A DNA stretch of 34,195 nt from Desulfobacterales bacterium. Its GTDB lineage: Bacteria > Desulfobacterota > Desulfobacteria > Desulfobacterales > Desulfolunaceae. Of this stretch, positions 1-7,969 are shown piece by piece (the stretch's first letter is position 1; the number at the start of each line of letters is the position of its first letter). Location: positions 1-34,195 of the forward strand of contig JAKSCC010000221.1 of assembly GCA_022360815.1 (NCBI GenBank), given 5' to 3'. Under the pieces are notes generated by a model that was not told where the DNA came from, did no database searches, and saw nothing but the letters and a program-made list of their open reading frames with translations. The translations under genes were made by a program, and so were the position numbers.

Positions 1-126
1 CCGTCCATGCGGATACCTGGCAGGCTGTTATTGCATGCTTTTTTCAGCTTTTAAAGGCGCTCAGAAAGAACATTTGGGGTCTGATCTTGAGTTGCAATAC
101 GCACTTTATGAACAAAGCATCGCAGC

Positions 127-165
127 TCAAAATCATGGGGAAACCCCAAGGGTTCTCCCCATGAT
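127..165 (-). terminator. Terminator of the choline BMC operon
   Basis: A long near-perfect inverted repeat (arms 132-147 and 150-165, loop of about 3 bases, one bulge) lies just downstream of the last gene of the minus-strand operon. Read on the minus strand it is followed by TTTT. Position and structure fit a Rho-independent terminator. Nothing else is visible in bases 1-126. Confidence 0.75.
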
Positions 166-177
166 ATGACGCACACT

Positions 178-729
178 TTACAGAAGCTGCTTTTTGAGAT
201 CTTCGCTGGGTGAGGGAATCACCACATGGCTGTGGACAGGGCCGGACTCCCCAACGGCTTCAATACCGGAAGAGACAGAGGACTTCACAGAGCCTACATC
301 ACCGGTCATGGTCACAAAGGATTTGCCCGCAAGACCCGCAGCAAAACGGATTTCGAGAAGCTCCACCATGCCGGACTTGGCGGCGGCATCGGCCGCAATA
401 ATGCAGGAAGCCACGGTGTAGGTCTCAATCACACCCAAAGCATTGATCTGAGGGGTGATGGTGGTACCCGAGAGCGCGGGCAGCACCATGGGGTGAATAC
501 TGGGGATCACAAACCAATCCACAACCGTGGCACCGGCCAACTCGCGGCCTGCTTCAACAGAGCTCTTCACAGCGCCGGTGTCCCCTGCCACCATCACCAG
601 AAAACGGCCCGGACAGGTGGGGCGTGCCATCACAAGGCTGACACTTGCCGCTTTGCTCATTTCGTCTGCTGTGTGAATTCCAAGGGCGATGCTGTTGAGT
701 TCCACCACCCCAATCGTTCTGTAGTTCAT
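178..729 (-). CDS. pduT: PduT-like tandem-domain BMC shell protein (Fe-S type)
   Basis: Shell trimer protein of 183 residues with two consecutive BMC domains (about 3-90 and 95-180). It aligns by eye with PduT of the propanediol compartment, including the TCPGRF segment whose Cys39 corresponds to PduT Cys38. In PduT that cysteine from each of three subunits holds a [4Fe-4S] cluster in the central pore. The start is ATG preceded by GAGG at good spacing. It is the last gene of the operon and follows the PduS-like gene after a 232-base gap that holds only a small palindrome (928-944). In Pdu systems PduT binds PduS and is thought to move electrons across the shell, so the pairing suggests the same here. 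The Fe-S cluster is inferred from the conserved cysteine. Confidence 0.9.
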   Translation of the reverse strand: MNYRTIGVVELNSIALGIHTADEMSKAASVSLVMARPTCPGRFLVMVAGDTGAVKSSVEAGRELAGATVVDWFVIPSIHPMVLPALSGTTITPQINALGVIETYTVASCIIAADAAAKSGMVELLEIRFAAGLAGKSFVTMTGDVGSVKSSVSSGIEAVGESGPVHSHVVIPSPSEDLKKQLL

Positions 730-961
730 CGTTTTTCCTCTTTATCTCTTCGAATCCATTCCAGTATTCGCGGTGCGCATGACGAGCCCGACGCTCTGGA
801 ACAAATGTTGATTTTTAATGCGGCTTTGGTGCACGAAGCACCCCTACCTCTGCTTGAAACCCCATTTTTCATGGCGTGAAGGTCCAGGCAACGTCCGCGT
901 CACATCACCCATCCACCATATGGGGTGCAGGGGATCATCCCCTGTCCGCTGGAGGCTGCTT

Positions 962-2293
962 TTAGCGCTTTTGAATACAGACCACGCCGTTGTCAATGCT
1001 GGTCACAGTACCGTTGATGCTGGCATGGATGCGGGCCCCCAGGGCTCCTTCGGGAATTTCACCGATAAGGTCGCCTTTGGCCACAACATCGCCCACCTTC
1101 ACCTGACAGATGGCGGGTGCGCCGATGTGCTGGGCCAAAGGAATGGCCACGCGCTCAGGCACAAAGGTCTCCTCGGGCATGCCGGGATGGGTATCGTACT
1201 TCAACACGTCCAGACGCTGCATCAAACGCTTGGTGGGGATGTAGCGCATGTCGCGCATGGGATGGTTTTCAGGTTCTGAACCGTCTCCTGCCCAGCGGAT
1301 GCCCTCTTTCATCAGCTCTTTGCGAATCATGGCGTTTACCTCACGGGGAGAAAGACCCATGGGACAGGCAAACTTTTCACAGGCACCGCACTCACAGCAG
1401 AGAAGGGCTGCTTTGCGTGCTTCGGGATCGGCCACCAGGGCCGAAAGGGACCGCATGAGCTTGTGAGGCTGAATGGCATGCCCCAAAAGGTGTCGAGGGC
1501 AAAGTTCGGTGCACTGAGAGCATTGACAGCAGATGGAGCCGGTGATGCGCTTGATGGACTCGGAATCCATGATCTTGTTCTTCACCACGTTGTGGTTTGG
1601 ATCAAGGACAATCAGACCGCTGGTGGTTTTGGTGACGGGCTGATCGGTATCGGGAAGCACGCGTCCCATCATGGGGCCGCCATCCACCACCTTGTATTCA
1701 GAAATTTTGGAGCCGCCCGCAAAAGCCAAAAGGTCAGAAACAATGGTTCCAACAGGCACCTTGACCACCATGTCCTGACCGATTTCGCCGGTGACCGTTA
1801 CAAAACGATCGGTAAGTGGCACCTCGTTTATGGCGTTTGCAATGTTGTAGAGGGATTCGGTGTTTGAAACCACCACGCCCACCTGAAGGGGAATACCCGC
1901 CTCAGGCACCGTTCTGCCGGTCACTTCGCGAACCAGCACCTGCTCGTCGCCTGCGGGATAAAAGTCGCGCAGCTCGAAATATTCAAGACGGCCGGTGGTA
2001 TCTTTTTCCACGGCCTCTTTGATGGTGGCCAGGGCTTTTTTATGCTTTCCCTTGATGCAGATGACGCCCCTTTTGGCTCCGGTGGCGTCCAGAACCGCAT
2101 GAAGTCCCTCGATCATGATGTCGAGCTCATGCTCCATAATCCACGGGTCGCTCATGAGCAAAGGTTCACAGGAAGCACCGTTCACAAGCACGGTGTCCAC
2201 CTCGGCGTTGATCTTCACGTGAGTGGGAAAGCCAGCACCACCAGCGCCAACCACCCCTGCATTTTTTACCTTTTCTACAATCTCTTTCTGCAT
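962..2293 (-). CDS. pduS: PduS-like RnfC-family flavin/iron-sulfur oxidoreductase
   Basis: A 443-residue protein of the RnfC/NuoF-like family. A glycine-rich GAGGAGFPTH segment near residues 17-25 fits FMN/NADH binding. Two cysteine clusters typical of [4Fe-4S] centres lie near residues 255-265 (CCQCSQCTELCP) and 299-310 (CCECGACEKFACP), and a biotinyl/lipoyl-like RnfC N-domain seems to sit at the C-terminus. PduS reduces cobalamin in propanediol compartments. No B12-dependent enzyme is present here, because CutC uses a glycyl radical. A general electron-transfer role is therefore more likely, such as NADH reoxidation through the PduT-like shell cluster or supply of electrons to the activase. 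The ATG is preceded by AAAGGA. It lies downstream of the alcohol dehydrogenase across a hairpin-containing gap. Confidence 0.88.
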   Translation of the reverse strand: MQKEIVEKVKNAGVVGAGGAGFPTHVKINAEVDTVLVNGASCEPLLMSDPWIMEHELDIMIEGLHAVLDATGAKRGVICIKGKHKKALATIKEAVEKDTTGRLEYFELRDFYPAGDEQVLVREVTGRTVPEAGIPLQVGVVVSNTESLYNIANAINEVPLTDRFVTVTGEIGQDMVVKVPVGTIVSDLLAFAGGSKISEYKVVDGGPMMGRVLPDTDQPVTKTTSGLIVLDPNHNVVKNKIMDSESIKRITGSICCQCSQCTELCPRHLLGHAIQPHKLMRSLSALVADPEARKAALLCCECGACEKFACPMGLSPREVNAMIRKELMKEGIRWAGDGSEPENHPMRDMRYIPTKRLMQRLDVLKYDTHPGMPEETFVPERVAIPLAQHIGAPAICQVKVGDVVAKGDLIGEIPEGALGARIHASINGTVTSIDNGVVCIQKR

Positions 2294-2312
2294 GATTTCC
2301 TTTGCCAGGTTC

Positions 2313-2365
2313 GCGAATGCTCAGGAGCTTGGTGTCTTCGCATTCGCTGGAAGGGCTTCGCCCTT
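2313..2365 (-). other. Intercistronic hairpin pair between alcohol dehydrogenase and pduS
   Basis: Two inverted repeats lie in this 140-base gap: GCGAATGC (2313-2320) with GCATTCGC (2340-2347), and AAGGGC-TTC-GCCCTT (2351-2365). The first stem sequence recurs at 7927-7959. They may act as RNA processing or stability elements. No U-tract follows on the minus strand, so they do not look like terminators. Confidence 0.5.
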
Positions 2366-2433
2366 ATTTGTTCAAATAATTCTGATATGCATCCCGAAGA
2401 TTTCACATGACCGATGCATTTCTATGCAAGGCA

Positions 2434-3570
2434 TCAATATGCCTGGCGCAGTAACTGACGAATATCCCGCTTCGATGGGCGCCGCGGATTCGTTGTTGTG
2501 CAGGCATCCTCCATGGCATGACCGGCCATGGCTTCTATGGCGTTTGAAAAGTCCTCCTCGGAAACGCCCAGATCCCGAATGCGGCCCGGAATACCCATCT
2601 GGCTGTTAAGCCAACGCACGGCCTCAATCAGGCTCTCGTTGCCCTGCTCCACGGTGTCGCAGGGAAGCTCCAACTTCTTGGCAATGGTGCGGTAACGATC
2701 CCGCACGTCAAAGCTGTTGAAGCGAATGGCGTAAGGCAGCATCACCGCATTGGCCGTACCATGGGGAATGTGAAAAATACCTCCAAGGGTGTGAGCCACG
2801 CTGTGGGTCACGCCCAGGCCGCTGTTGTTAAAGGCCATACCCGCCATGCACGAAGCCAAAAGCATGTTCTGGCGTGCTTCCATATCGTCCCCGTTTCGGT
2901 AGCAGCGAAGCAGGTAACGAAAAACGTATTGAATGGCATGGACGGCGTAGAGATCGGTAAACGCGTTGGCCCGGGTAGAGACAAAGGCTTCCAGAGCGTG
3001 GGTGAGTACATCCATGCCGGTGGAAGCGGTCACCGAAGGGGGCACAGAGCGGGTAAACCGCGCATCCAACACCGCCACATCCGGAACGATGAGGGGGTCG
3101 ATAATGGGAATTTTAAGCTGTGCTTCGGTGTCTGTCACCACGGTCACGGCGGTCACTTCAGATCCGGTACCGCTGGTGGTGGGAATCACCACAAGGCGTG
3201 GTTTTTTTCGGGTTGGATCGGCCTTGCAGGCAAAAAACATCATCGCCTTTGCCGCATCAATGGACGAGCCGCCGCCAAGAGCAATGATCATGTCTGCCCC
3301 ATCGGCCAGCAGTTGAACGGTTCCTTTTTGGACCGTTTCAAGAGAAGGGTCGGGCTCGACCTTATCGAAAACACTCTGGCTGATGCCCGCACGCTCCAGG
3401 CCGCTGATCACACGATCGGCAAATCCGATCTTCACCATAAAAGGGTCGGTGACGATAAAGGCGTGGTTCCCCTTAAGGGTCTCCAATGTGTTGATGGCGT
3501 TGTCGCCGTAGCAGATTTCAGTGCGTCCGCTGAATTGAGTCACAGAGTCATTCTCCTGAGCCAGAGCCAT
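2434..3570 (-). CDS. cutO: Iron-dependent alcohol dehydrogenase (acetaldehyde to ethanol)
   Basis: Group III Fe-ADH of 378 residues that reduces acetaldehyde to ethanol and regenerates NAD+ for the acylating dehydrogenase. Visible motifs are GGGSSID (99-105, cofactor binding), PTTSGTGSE (130-138) and the metal ligands Asp187, His191, His256 and His270 in the usual spacing of the FucO/PduQ family. I chose the ATG at 3570. An in-frame GTG four codons upstream (3582) is possible, and no convincing ribosome binding site separates them. It follows the cupin gene closely. No clear N-terminal encapsulation helix is seen, so how it is targeted to the compartment is unclear. The symbol follows the Cut naming for the alcohol dehydrogenase. 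Confidence 0.9.
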   Translation of the reverse strand: MALAQENDSVTQFSGRTEICYGDNAINTLETLKGNHAFIVTDPFMVKIGFADRVISGLERAGISQSVFDKVEPDPSLETVQKGTVQLLADGADMIIALGGGSSIDAAKAMMFFACKADPTRKKPRLVVIPTTSGTGSEVTAVTVVTDTEAQLKIPIIDPLIVPDVAVLDARFTRSVPPSVTASTGMDVLTHALEAFVSTRANAFTDLYAVHAIQYVFRYLLRCYRNGDDMEARQNMLLASCMAGMAFNNSGLGVTHSVAHTLGGIFHIPHGTANAVMLPYAIRFNSFDVRDRYRTIAKKLELPCDTVEQGNESLIEAVRWLNSQMGIPGRIRDLGVSEEDFSNAIEAMAGHAMEDACTTTNPRRPSKRDIRQLLRQAY

Positions 3571-3612
3571 GCGCAATACCACATGGCTCTTTGTTCTAAC
3601 TTTACATCTTCT

Positions 3613-4077
3613 TTATTCGGCGTTTTTAATCTGCTGCTCCCAATCTGCGGGATAGGTCACATACATAAAACGTGCGAATTCGGGAACGCTGAAGCTGATG
3701 GAGGTATCTTTGGGGATAAAAAGAATGTCCCCTTTGTTGCCCACCACCTTGCGACCGTCGATCACAATTTCAAGGGTGCCGTCGATGATGTAGTCAATCT
3801 CGTCATACCGAAGGGTCCAGTCAAAGGAGGTCTTGTCCATCTCCATAATGCCGCACCCCATGCGAGGGCTCTCGTCAAGATTGGTGACATCCGTCAGAAA
3901 GACCTTGTCGCCAGCTTTGCCGGTATCAAAAGGTTCGGGCTTGACGGTCTCGGTCTTCACACAAAGGACACCGCTCTTCTCATCCACCACCTTTTCAAAG
4001 GGGGCAGAGCCGGAACCCACCTGCTCGGCAATCACTTTTCGAATGAGATTTTCCAACACGCTTGCATCGATATCCAT
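3613..4077 (-). CDS. EutQ-like cupin-domain BMC protein
   Basis: A 154-residue protein whose residues about 60-150 form a single cupin barrel like the C-terminal domain of EutQ, with segments such as GDILFIPKDTSISF. EutQ has been reported to have acetate kinase activity, and a similar role, making ATP from acetyl-phosphate, is possible here. The N-terminus (about 1-20) is a predicted amphipathic helix followed by a Gly/Ser linker, which looks like an encapsulation peptide. The normal EutQ N-terminal domain is missing here. A protein resembling that missing piece is encoded separately at 10051-10341, so EutQ appears split in this locus. ATG with AGGAG seven bases upstream. Confidence 0.82.
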   Translation of the reverse strand: MDIDASVLENLIRKVIAEQVGSGSAPFEKVVDEKSGVLCVKTETVKPEPFDTGKAGDKVFLTDVTNLDESPRMGCGIMEMDKTSFDWTLRYDEIDYIIDGTLEIVIDGRKVVGNKGDILFIPKDTSISFSVPEFARFMYVTYPADWEQQIKNAE

Positions 4078-4228
4078 GGTCCTGCTCCTTTACGATGTAA
4101 CAAAAAAAATGGATTCACAAAAAGCTCACGCCAATCGATATCGCGAAAAAAACGAATCGAAGCCCCAGATCTTTTCTGGGTCGCTATGGCACAAACGGGC
4201 TTTTCATGAACCCATCAAAAAAAGAGGC

Positions 4229-4501
4229 CTACGCCTTTTTGGGAAGAATCATCTCAACTTCGCCGTGGGGACGGGGAATTACATGCACGCTCACCAGCTC
4301 ACCCACACGGTCGGCGGCTGCTGCACCAGCATCGGTAGCGGCCTTTACAGCACCCACATCCCCGCGAACCATAGCGGTAACGAGACCAGAACCTACCTGC
4401 TCACGACCGATCAGCTCCACATTGGCTGCCTTTACCATGGCATCAGCTGCTTCAATTGCTCCTACAAGACCTCGGGTTTCTACCATTCCAAGTGCGTTCA
4501 T
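4229..4501 (-). CDS. BMC-H hexameric shell protein (PduA-like), copy 1
   Basis: A 90-residue single-domain BMC protein forming hexameric shell tiles. It contains the family signature [14 protein letters not shown] and ends in [16 protein letters not shown]. It is about 90% identical by eye to the second copy at 7592-7876. The pore loop reads QVGSGL, with Ser38 at the position of PduA pore Ser40. An upstream in-frame start exists at 4522, but the ATG at 4501 has AAAGGAG at ideal spacing and gives the normal family length. It follows the tandem-domain gene after a gap with a hairpin, which may raise its expression as a major shell component. Confidence 0.95.
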   Translation of the reverse strand: MNALGMVETRGLVGAIEAADAMVKAANVELIGREQVGSGLVTAMVRGDVGAVKAATDAGAAAADRVGELVSVHVIPRPHGEVEMILPKKA

Positions 4502-4568
4502 CTTTTTTCTCCTTTGGCACAACCTGCCATATTATCTTTTTTATGATGACGTTATCATCAATATGCAA

Positions 4569-4594
4569 AGGGCAGCCGTTTGCGAATCTGCCCT
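4569..4594 (-). other. Intercistronic hairpin upstream of BMC-H copy 1
   Basis: AGGGCAG (4569-4575) pairs with CTGCCCT (4588-4594) in the gap between the tandem-domain shell gene and BMC-H copy 1. On the minus strand it is followed by TTTGC, a weak U-run, so partial termination or RNA stabilisation are both possible. The T-run on the other side would only suit a plus-strand transcript, and no plus-strand gene is present. Confidence 0.45.
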
Positions 4595-4600
4595 CTTTTT

Positions 4601-5167
4601 TTATTCGCGTAAAGCAGCCACTCTCCCGGCAAAAGCACGGGCCACATCAGGAGATGGCGATGGCAGAACCACCGCCTCCACAAGCTTTTGTCCCGCCTTT
4701 TCACAGGCTGCTGAAACGCCCTCTTCCACGGAAGCCACATCTCCGAAAAGCACAAAAAAAGACTTTCCGTTGATGCCGCTTGCCAGCACCATGCGGGCCA
4801 GCTCCGCATTGGAGCGCTTCACCGAGGCGTCGGCCGCTTGAATACCCGAGGTAACCGTTCGACACTCTACCACCCCAAGAGCCCCAGAAAGGCTAACGGG
4901 CCGGGAGTGTTTCATCACCTCAAGCACCTCGGTTGAAATATTTGAAAGGGTGCAGTATCCGGACAGGGAAAGGCCCATCTTTTGGGCAGCGCCCACAGAG
5001 GTGGCAACCGCCATGCGATCTCCAGAGACGTGAATAAGATACCGACCCGAGCAGATGGTTTGCGCTCGAATCAACGACACATCTGCGGCCTTCATCATGG
5101 CATCGGCAAGCACCGCCCCAGAGGCAATGCTTCGGCTCTCTACGATCCCCAGGGAGTCCACAACCAT
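4601..5167 (-). CDS. Tandem-domain BMC-T shell protein with PduT-type cysteine
   Basis: A 188-residue trimeric shell protein with two BMC domains (about 3-92 and 97-185) in the normal, non-permuted order. Domain 1 has TICSGRYLI with Cys39 at the place of the Fe-S ligand of PduT, so this may be a second cluster-bearing shell protein in the locus. The ATG at 5167 overlaps the stop of the EutN-like gene in a TAATG arrangement, which implies translational coupling. A longer reading frame starting at 5239 would run into eutN and lacks homology. The C-terminal tail is Ala/Arg rich. Its pore chemistry is not knowable from sequence alone. Confidence 0.9.
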   Translation of the reverse strand: MVVDSLGIVESRSIASGAVLADAMMKAADVSLIRAQTICSGRYLIHVSGDRMAVATSVGAAQKMGLSLSGYCTLSNISTEVLEVMKHSRPVSLSGALGVVECRTVTSGIQAADASVKRSNAELARMVLASGINGKSFFVLFGDVASVEEGVSAACEKAGQKLVEAVVLPSPSPDVARAFAGRVAALRE

Positions 5168-5442
5168 TACGGCTCCTGCACTTCCACTTCGTCGATGATG
5201 CCCACAATGGTGGCATCCACCGGCTCGTTGCTCGTGCAACGCCCGGCATGTCGAGCCGAACTGCCTGTGGCCACAATCACCCGATCACCGATACCGGCGC
5301 CAATGAAATCCACGGCCACCAAGGTTTCAAGCTCTTCAAGGGTGACAGCATCCTGGCGTCTCACCACCATGAGCTTCATCCCCTCAAGGGCCTCCTCCTT
5401 GCGTGTGGCCCACACATTTCCCACCACTTTTCCGACGATCAT
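5167..5442 (-). CDS. eutN: EutN/CcmL/PduN-family BMC-P vertex protein
   Basis: A 91-residue pentamer-forming protein that caps the twelve vertices of the shell. It begins MIVGKVVGNVWATRK, the usual EutN/CcmL opening, and has the conserved G-I-G-D-R-V-I-V-A-T-G-S-S-A-R core near residues 50-65 and IVGIID near the end. It is the only pentamer gene in the locus. The stop shares one base with the start of the next gene. ATG is downstream of a purine-rich GGGGAG at somewhat long spacing. Confidence 0.95.
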   Translation of the reverse strand: MIVGKVVGNVWATRKEEALEGMKLMVVRRQDAVTLEELETLVAVDFIGAGIGDRVIVATGSSARHAGRCTSNEPVDATIVGIIDEVEVQEP

Positions 5443-5463
5443 CTTAAGAAGGTCTCCCCTTCG

Positions 5464-6057
5464 TTATTTACGGGAAATACGAATCCCTAAATTTTTGGCA
5501 TGCTCATGGGCCAGAGGGGTTACCTGGGTCCCTTCGGGAAGCAAAACCTCCCGAGCACGTCGCTGGCTTGCCTCTTCAATGTCGGCCTCGGTTACCAACG
5601 CTTTTCGAAAGCGGACCACCTCTTTAAGGGCGTGATCCACCGCCACAAGGCCGAAGCTCTCCAGCTGCTCTTTCTGAGCCTCATAAAGGGAAAGAAGCCC
5701 TTCAGGGGCTGTGTCGGCGTACTGGTGGTACTCGTAAGCCATCACCTCCACCGTCTCGCCCAAAAGCAGAAAACGCAAAACCGTCTCCATAAGAGCGTCA
5801 TCCGCACGCCCCTGGGCAAGAGCACTCATTTGCGCAAGGCTTAAGAAAGGGATAATGCGCCTGGAAGCATCAGCTTCACCGGCATCCTGAGGATAAAGAC
5901 AGCACACCCCGTCTCCAAGCTTCTTTTCAAGTGCCTCGCAGCGAGAGCACCCCTTTTCTCCAAGGATTAAAACCTGCTCCTTGGAAGGGCTTGATGCCAT
6001 CTGCTTTAAAACTTCACGGGTGATGGCGGCAACCAGTGCTTCCACATCCATGGCCAC
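5464..6057 (-). CDS. TIGR02536-like BMC-associated protein of unknown function
   Basis: A 197-residue protein resembling, from memory, a conserved hypothetical family found in ethanolamine and choline compartments. The first 20 residues (MDVEALVAAITREVLKQM from the third codon) form a helix very like the encapsulation peptide of PduL next door. A CSRCE pair of cysteines follows near residues 36-40. The C-terminus has TPLAHEHAKNLGIRI, a version of the short TPSA..A...G motif also seen in the EutT-like and EutQ-N-like proteins here. The start is either GTG (6057, with GGAGG five bases upstream and immediately after the pduL stop) or ATG (6051). No catalytic role can be assigned. Confidence 0.75.
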   Translation of the reverse strand: MAMDVEALVAAITREVLKQMASSPSKEQVLILGEKGCSRCEALEKKLGDGVCCLYPQDAGEADASRRIIPFLSLAQMSALAQGRADDALMETVLRFLLLGETVEVMAYEYHQYADTAPEGLLSLYEAQKEQLESFGLVAVDHALKEVVRFRKALVTEADIEEASQRRAREVLLPEGTQVTPLAHEHAKNLGIRISRK

Positions 6058-6729
6058 TTATGCCTCCTCGGTGACAGCCACAATACGGCCCTTGGCGTTT
6101 TTACCCAGGCCGCACCCGTTGGCCTCGTCAAAGTCGATGTGCATGGCCAGTTTAAAATCTTTGTGAATGCGCACGATGACATCTTTCAGCACCGCAGGAC
6201 GATCGCCGTCCAGGTGCACGGCCACCCTCTGATTGTCGGAGACACCAAACCGCGCCCCGTCTTCAGGGGACATGTGAATATGCCGGGCGGCAACCATCAC
6301 GCCCTCTTTAAGCCCCACCAGACCCGTGGACGAAGCCAGCACCAGACCGGGGGTTCCGGAAACATCGCCAGACTGACGAACCGGGGCCTTCATCCCGAGA
6401 ATGCGGGCGTCGGTCAGCGAGACCTCCACCTGGCTCTTGGGGCGAGCAGGGCCCAAAACCGCCACATTGTCGATCACGCCGCTGGGGCCGATCAGACGAA
6501 CCCGCTCTTTGCAGAGATACTGGCCGGGCTGAGAAAGCTCTTTTACAAAGGTAAGCGGCGCTCCGTAGAGCTCCTTGATATCTTCTTCACACAAGTGCAC
6601 ATGGCGGCCAGACAGCTCCACAGGAATGGCTTCCTCCCCAGAGGATTCCACTGTTTTCGTCTCTGGGGTGCTGCTGGCCATCTGCTCCATGACCTTCTTG
6701 ATGATATTGTTTACAATTTTCTGTTCCAT
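6058..6729 (-). CDS. pduL: PduL-type phosphotransacylase (acetyl-CoA to acetyl-phosphate)
   Basis: A 223-residue protein of the PduL family, which converts acyl-CoA and phosphate to acyl-phosphate and recycles CoA inside the compartment. Two beta-barrel domains are recognisable from GRHVHL (His43, His45) and ARHIHM (His150, His152), plus MHIDFDEANGCG (His197). These histidines bind the metals in known PduL structures. Residues 1-18 are an amphipathic helix, the usual PduL encapsulation peptide, followed by a Ser/Thr/Glu linker. I chose ATG 6729 because TTGGAG just upstream is a good ribosome binding site. The TTG inside it (6741) would start a slightly longer frame. In Cut nomenclature this role is sometimes called CutH. 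Confidence 0.94.
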   Translation of the reverse strand: MEQKIVNNIIKKVMEQMASSTPETKTVESSGEEAIPVELSGRHVHLCEEDIKELYGAPLTFVKELSQPGQYLCKERVRLIGPSGVIDNVAVLGPARPKSQVEVSLTDARILGMKAPVRQSGDVSGTPGLVLASSTGLVGLKEGVMVAARHIHMSPEDGARFGVSDNQRVAVHLDGDRPAVLKDVIVRIHKDFKLAMHIDFDEANGCGLGKNAKGRIVAVTEEA

Positions 6730-6808
6730 TTGAATCTCCAAACAGTCTCAATGGATGGGTCTATCGTGTGGATGTCGCATCGACTTTTTTCGACCTCATC
6801 GTCATGCA

Positions 6809-7585
6809 TCAAGACTTGGTGTACTTCTCGCCTTTTTCTTTGAGCATCATGATATAGATGGCGCTGCTCATGCGGTTCAGCGCCTGAACCACATCGGGTT
6901 TTTGAAGCCCAAAGCTCTCTTTAAGAGCCGTCACAGCCGAGACTTCCAGCTCTCGAACCAGAGCTCGCAGGCGATTAAGCTCCAGTATGGTCATCCCCAT
7001 CTCCCAAGAAGGGAGAAGGTGCTCACACCCGAAATACTTTTTGGGGTTGTGTGAGCGGACGCGAAGCTCTTCATCGGTCAGGCCCATGATGGGTCGCTCG
7101 GCAATGGGGGTATCCAGAACATCACGACGCATGATGTCGCGGCTCCAGGCCATCACCTCGTCAAGGTCTTCCACCAGGCCTTTTTTTCCGGCCTCATGCA
7201 TCTTTGCCTGAAGAAGAGAGACCTCGGCCTGAAAGCTGTCCAGACGGCCTCGAAAGGCGATTCGAGGATGATCCTTTGCCACCAGGCGATTGCCGGTGAG
7301 CTGGGTCATGTGCTCGGGTTTGGTCTCATACAAGCCGCCATCCACGGCAGAGACATATTTCGGTTTTTCCACAGCAACAACAGCCGCAACCGGCTTTGTG
7401 CTTCGGGGGGCAGACTCGGGCGCAGAGGCATTTGCCTCTTCATGTTCCCTGATAACCTTAACCCCTTTCTCACCGAGAAACTGGGTTGCGGAGGGGGTCA
7501 GAATCTGACCCTCCTCCACCATGAAAGTCTCAGGAACCGCCTTTCTGAAACAATCTCTCAGATAGGATTCCGAAATGACTTTCAT
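6809..7585 (-). CDS. EutT-like protein without the metal-binding cysteine motif
   Basis: A 258-residue protein resembling EutT, the corrinoid adenosyltransferase of ethanolamine operons. The homologous body spans about 90-250 (KPEHMTQL, DHPRIAFRGRLDSFQAE, SHNPKKYFGCEHLLPS, LNRMSSAIYIM). The N-terminus has EGQILTPSATQFLGEKGVKV, the short motif shared with EutQ. Salmonella EutT has an H-X11-CC-X2-C metal site between these parts. Here that stretch has no CC-X2-C, only an Ala/Pro/Val-rich linker. The locus has no B12-dependent enzyme, so the protein has probably lost or changed the adenosyltransferase role. The start ATG lies 6 bases after the stop of BMC-H copy 2, suggesting coupling. Confidence 0.8.
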   Translation of the reverse strand: MKVISESYLRDCFRKAVPETFMVEEGQILTPSATQFLGEKGVKVIREHEEANASAPESAPRSTKPVAAVVAVEKPKYVSAVDGGLYETKPEHMTQLTGNRLVAKDHPRIAFRGRLDSFQAEVSLLQAKMHEAGKKGLVEDLDEVMAWSRDIMRRDVLDTPIAERPIMGLTDEELRVRSHNPKKYFGCEHLLPSWEMGMTILELNRLRALVRELEVSAVTALKESFGLQKPDVVQALNRMSSAIYIMMLKEKGEKYTKS

Positions 7586-7591
7586 GGGTTA

Positions 7592-7876
7592 CTACTTCTC
7601 CACTTTGGGCAGAATCAGTTCGACTTCGCCGTGAGGACGGGGAATCACGTGCACGCTGATCAGCTCACCCACACGATCGGCTGCAGCAGCACCGGCATCG
7701 GTGGCCGCCTTGACAGCACCCACATCACCTCGAACCATGACGGTCACAAGGCCAGCCCCCACCTGGGAGCGTCCGATAAGGGTCACGTTGGCGGCTTTTA
7801 CCATGGCGTCTGCGGCTTCAACGGCACCAACAAGACCACGGGTTTCGATCATTCCAAGGGCATTTTGTGAACTCAT
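7592..7876 (-). CDS. BMC-H hexameric shell protein (PduA-like), copy 2
   Basis: A 94-residue single-domain shell protein, nearly the same as copy 1 (4229-4501) apart from a handful of substitutions and both ends. The pore loop reads QVGAGL, with Ala41 where copy 1 has Ser38, so the two paralogs probably differ in pore polarity. ATG preceded by AGGAG at good spacing. It lies after the aldehyde dehydrogenase, separated by a gap with two hairpins, and its TAG stop nearly abuts the EutT-like gene. Confidence 0.95.
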   Translation of the reverse strand: MSSQNALGMIETRGLVGAVEAADAMVKAANVTLIGRSQVGAGLVTVMVRGDVGAVKAATDAGAAAADRVGELISVHVIPRPHGEVELILPKVEK

Positions 7877-7894
7877 GTTTTCTCTCCTGGGTTT

Positions 7895-7959
7895 GCAAAT
7901 GCTTGGCGCATTTGCTTTCGGTTAGAGCGAATGCGACGCCCAAAGGACGACGCATTCGC
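7895..7959 (-). other. Two hairpins upstream of BMC-H copy 2
   Basis: GCAAATGC (7895-7902) pairs with GCATTTGC (7908-7915), and GCGAATGCG (7927-7935) pairs with CGCATTCGC (7951-7959). The whole gap between the aldehyde dehydrogenase stop and the BMC-H start is therefore structured. The second stem shares its sequence with the hairpin at 2313-2347. There is no U-tract, so a role in mRNA cleavage or stability fits better than termination. Confidence 0.55.
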
Positions 7960-7969
7960 AAATTTTTTG

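Noticed and set aside
928..944. CAGGGG-ATCAT-CCCCTG palindrome as a MerR-protein site
   Set aside because: The arm order is reversed compared with the operator dyads and there is no promoter. More likely a small RNA hairpin between pduS and pduT.
2761..4209. Long plus-strand frame of 482 codons
   Set aside because: It lies opposite the alcohol dehydrogenase and cupin genes, is His/Gly-rich nonsense and has no family features.
4569..4602. Plus-strand terminator (stem followed by seven T)
   Set aside because: No plus-strand gene precedes it. It is listed as a minus-strand intercistronic hairpin instead.
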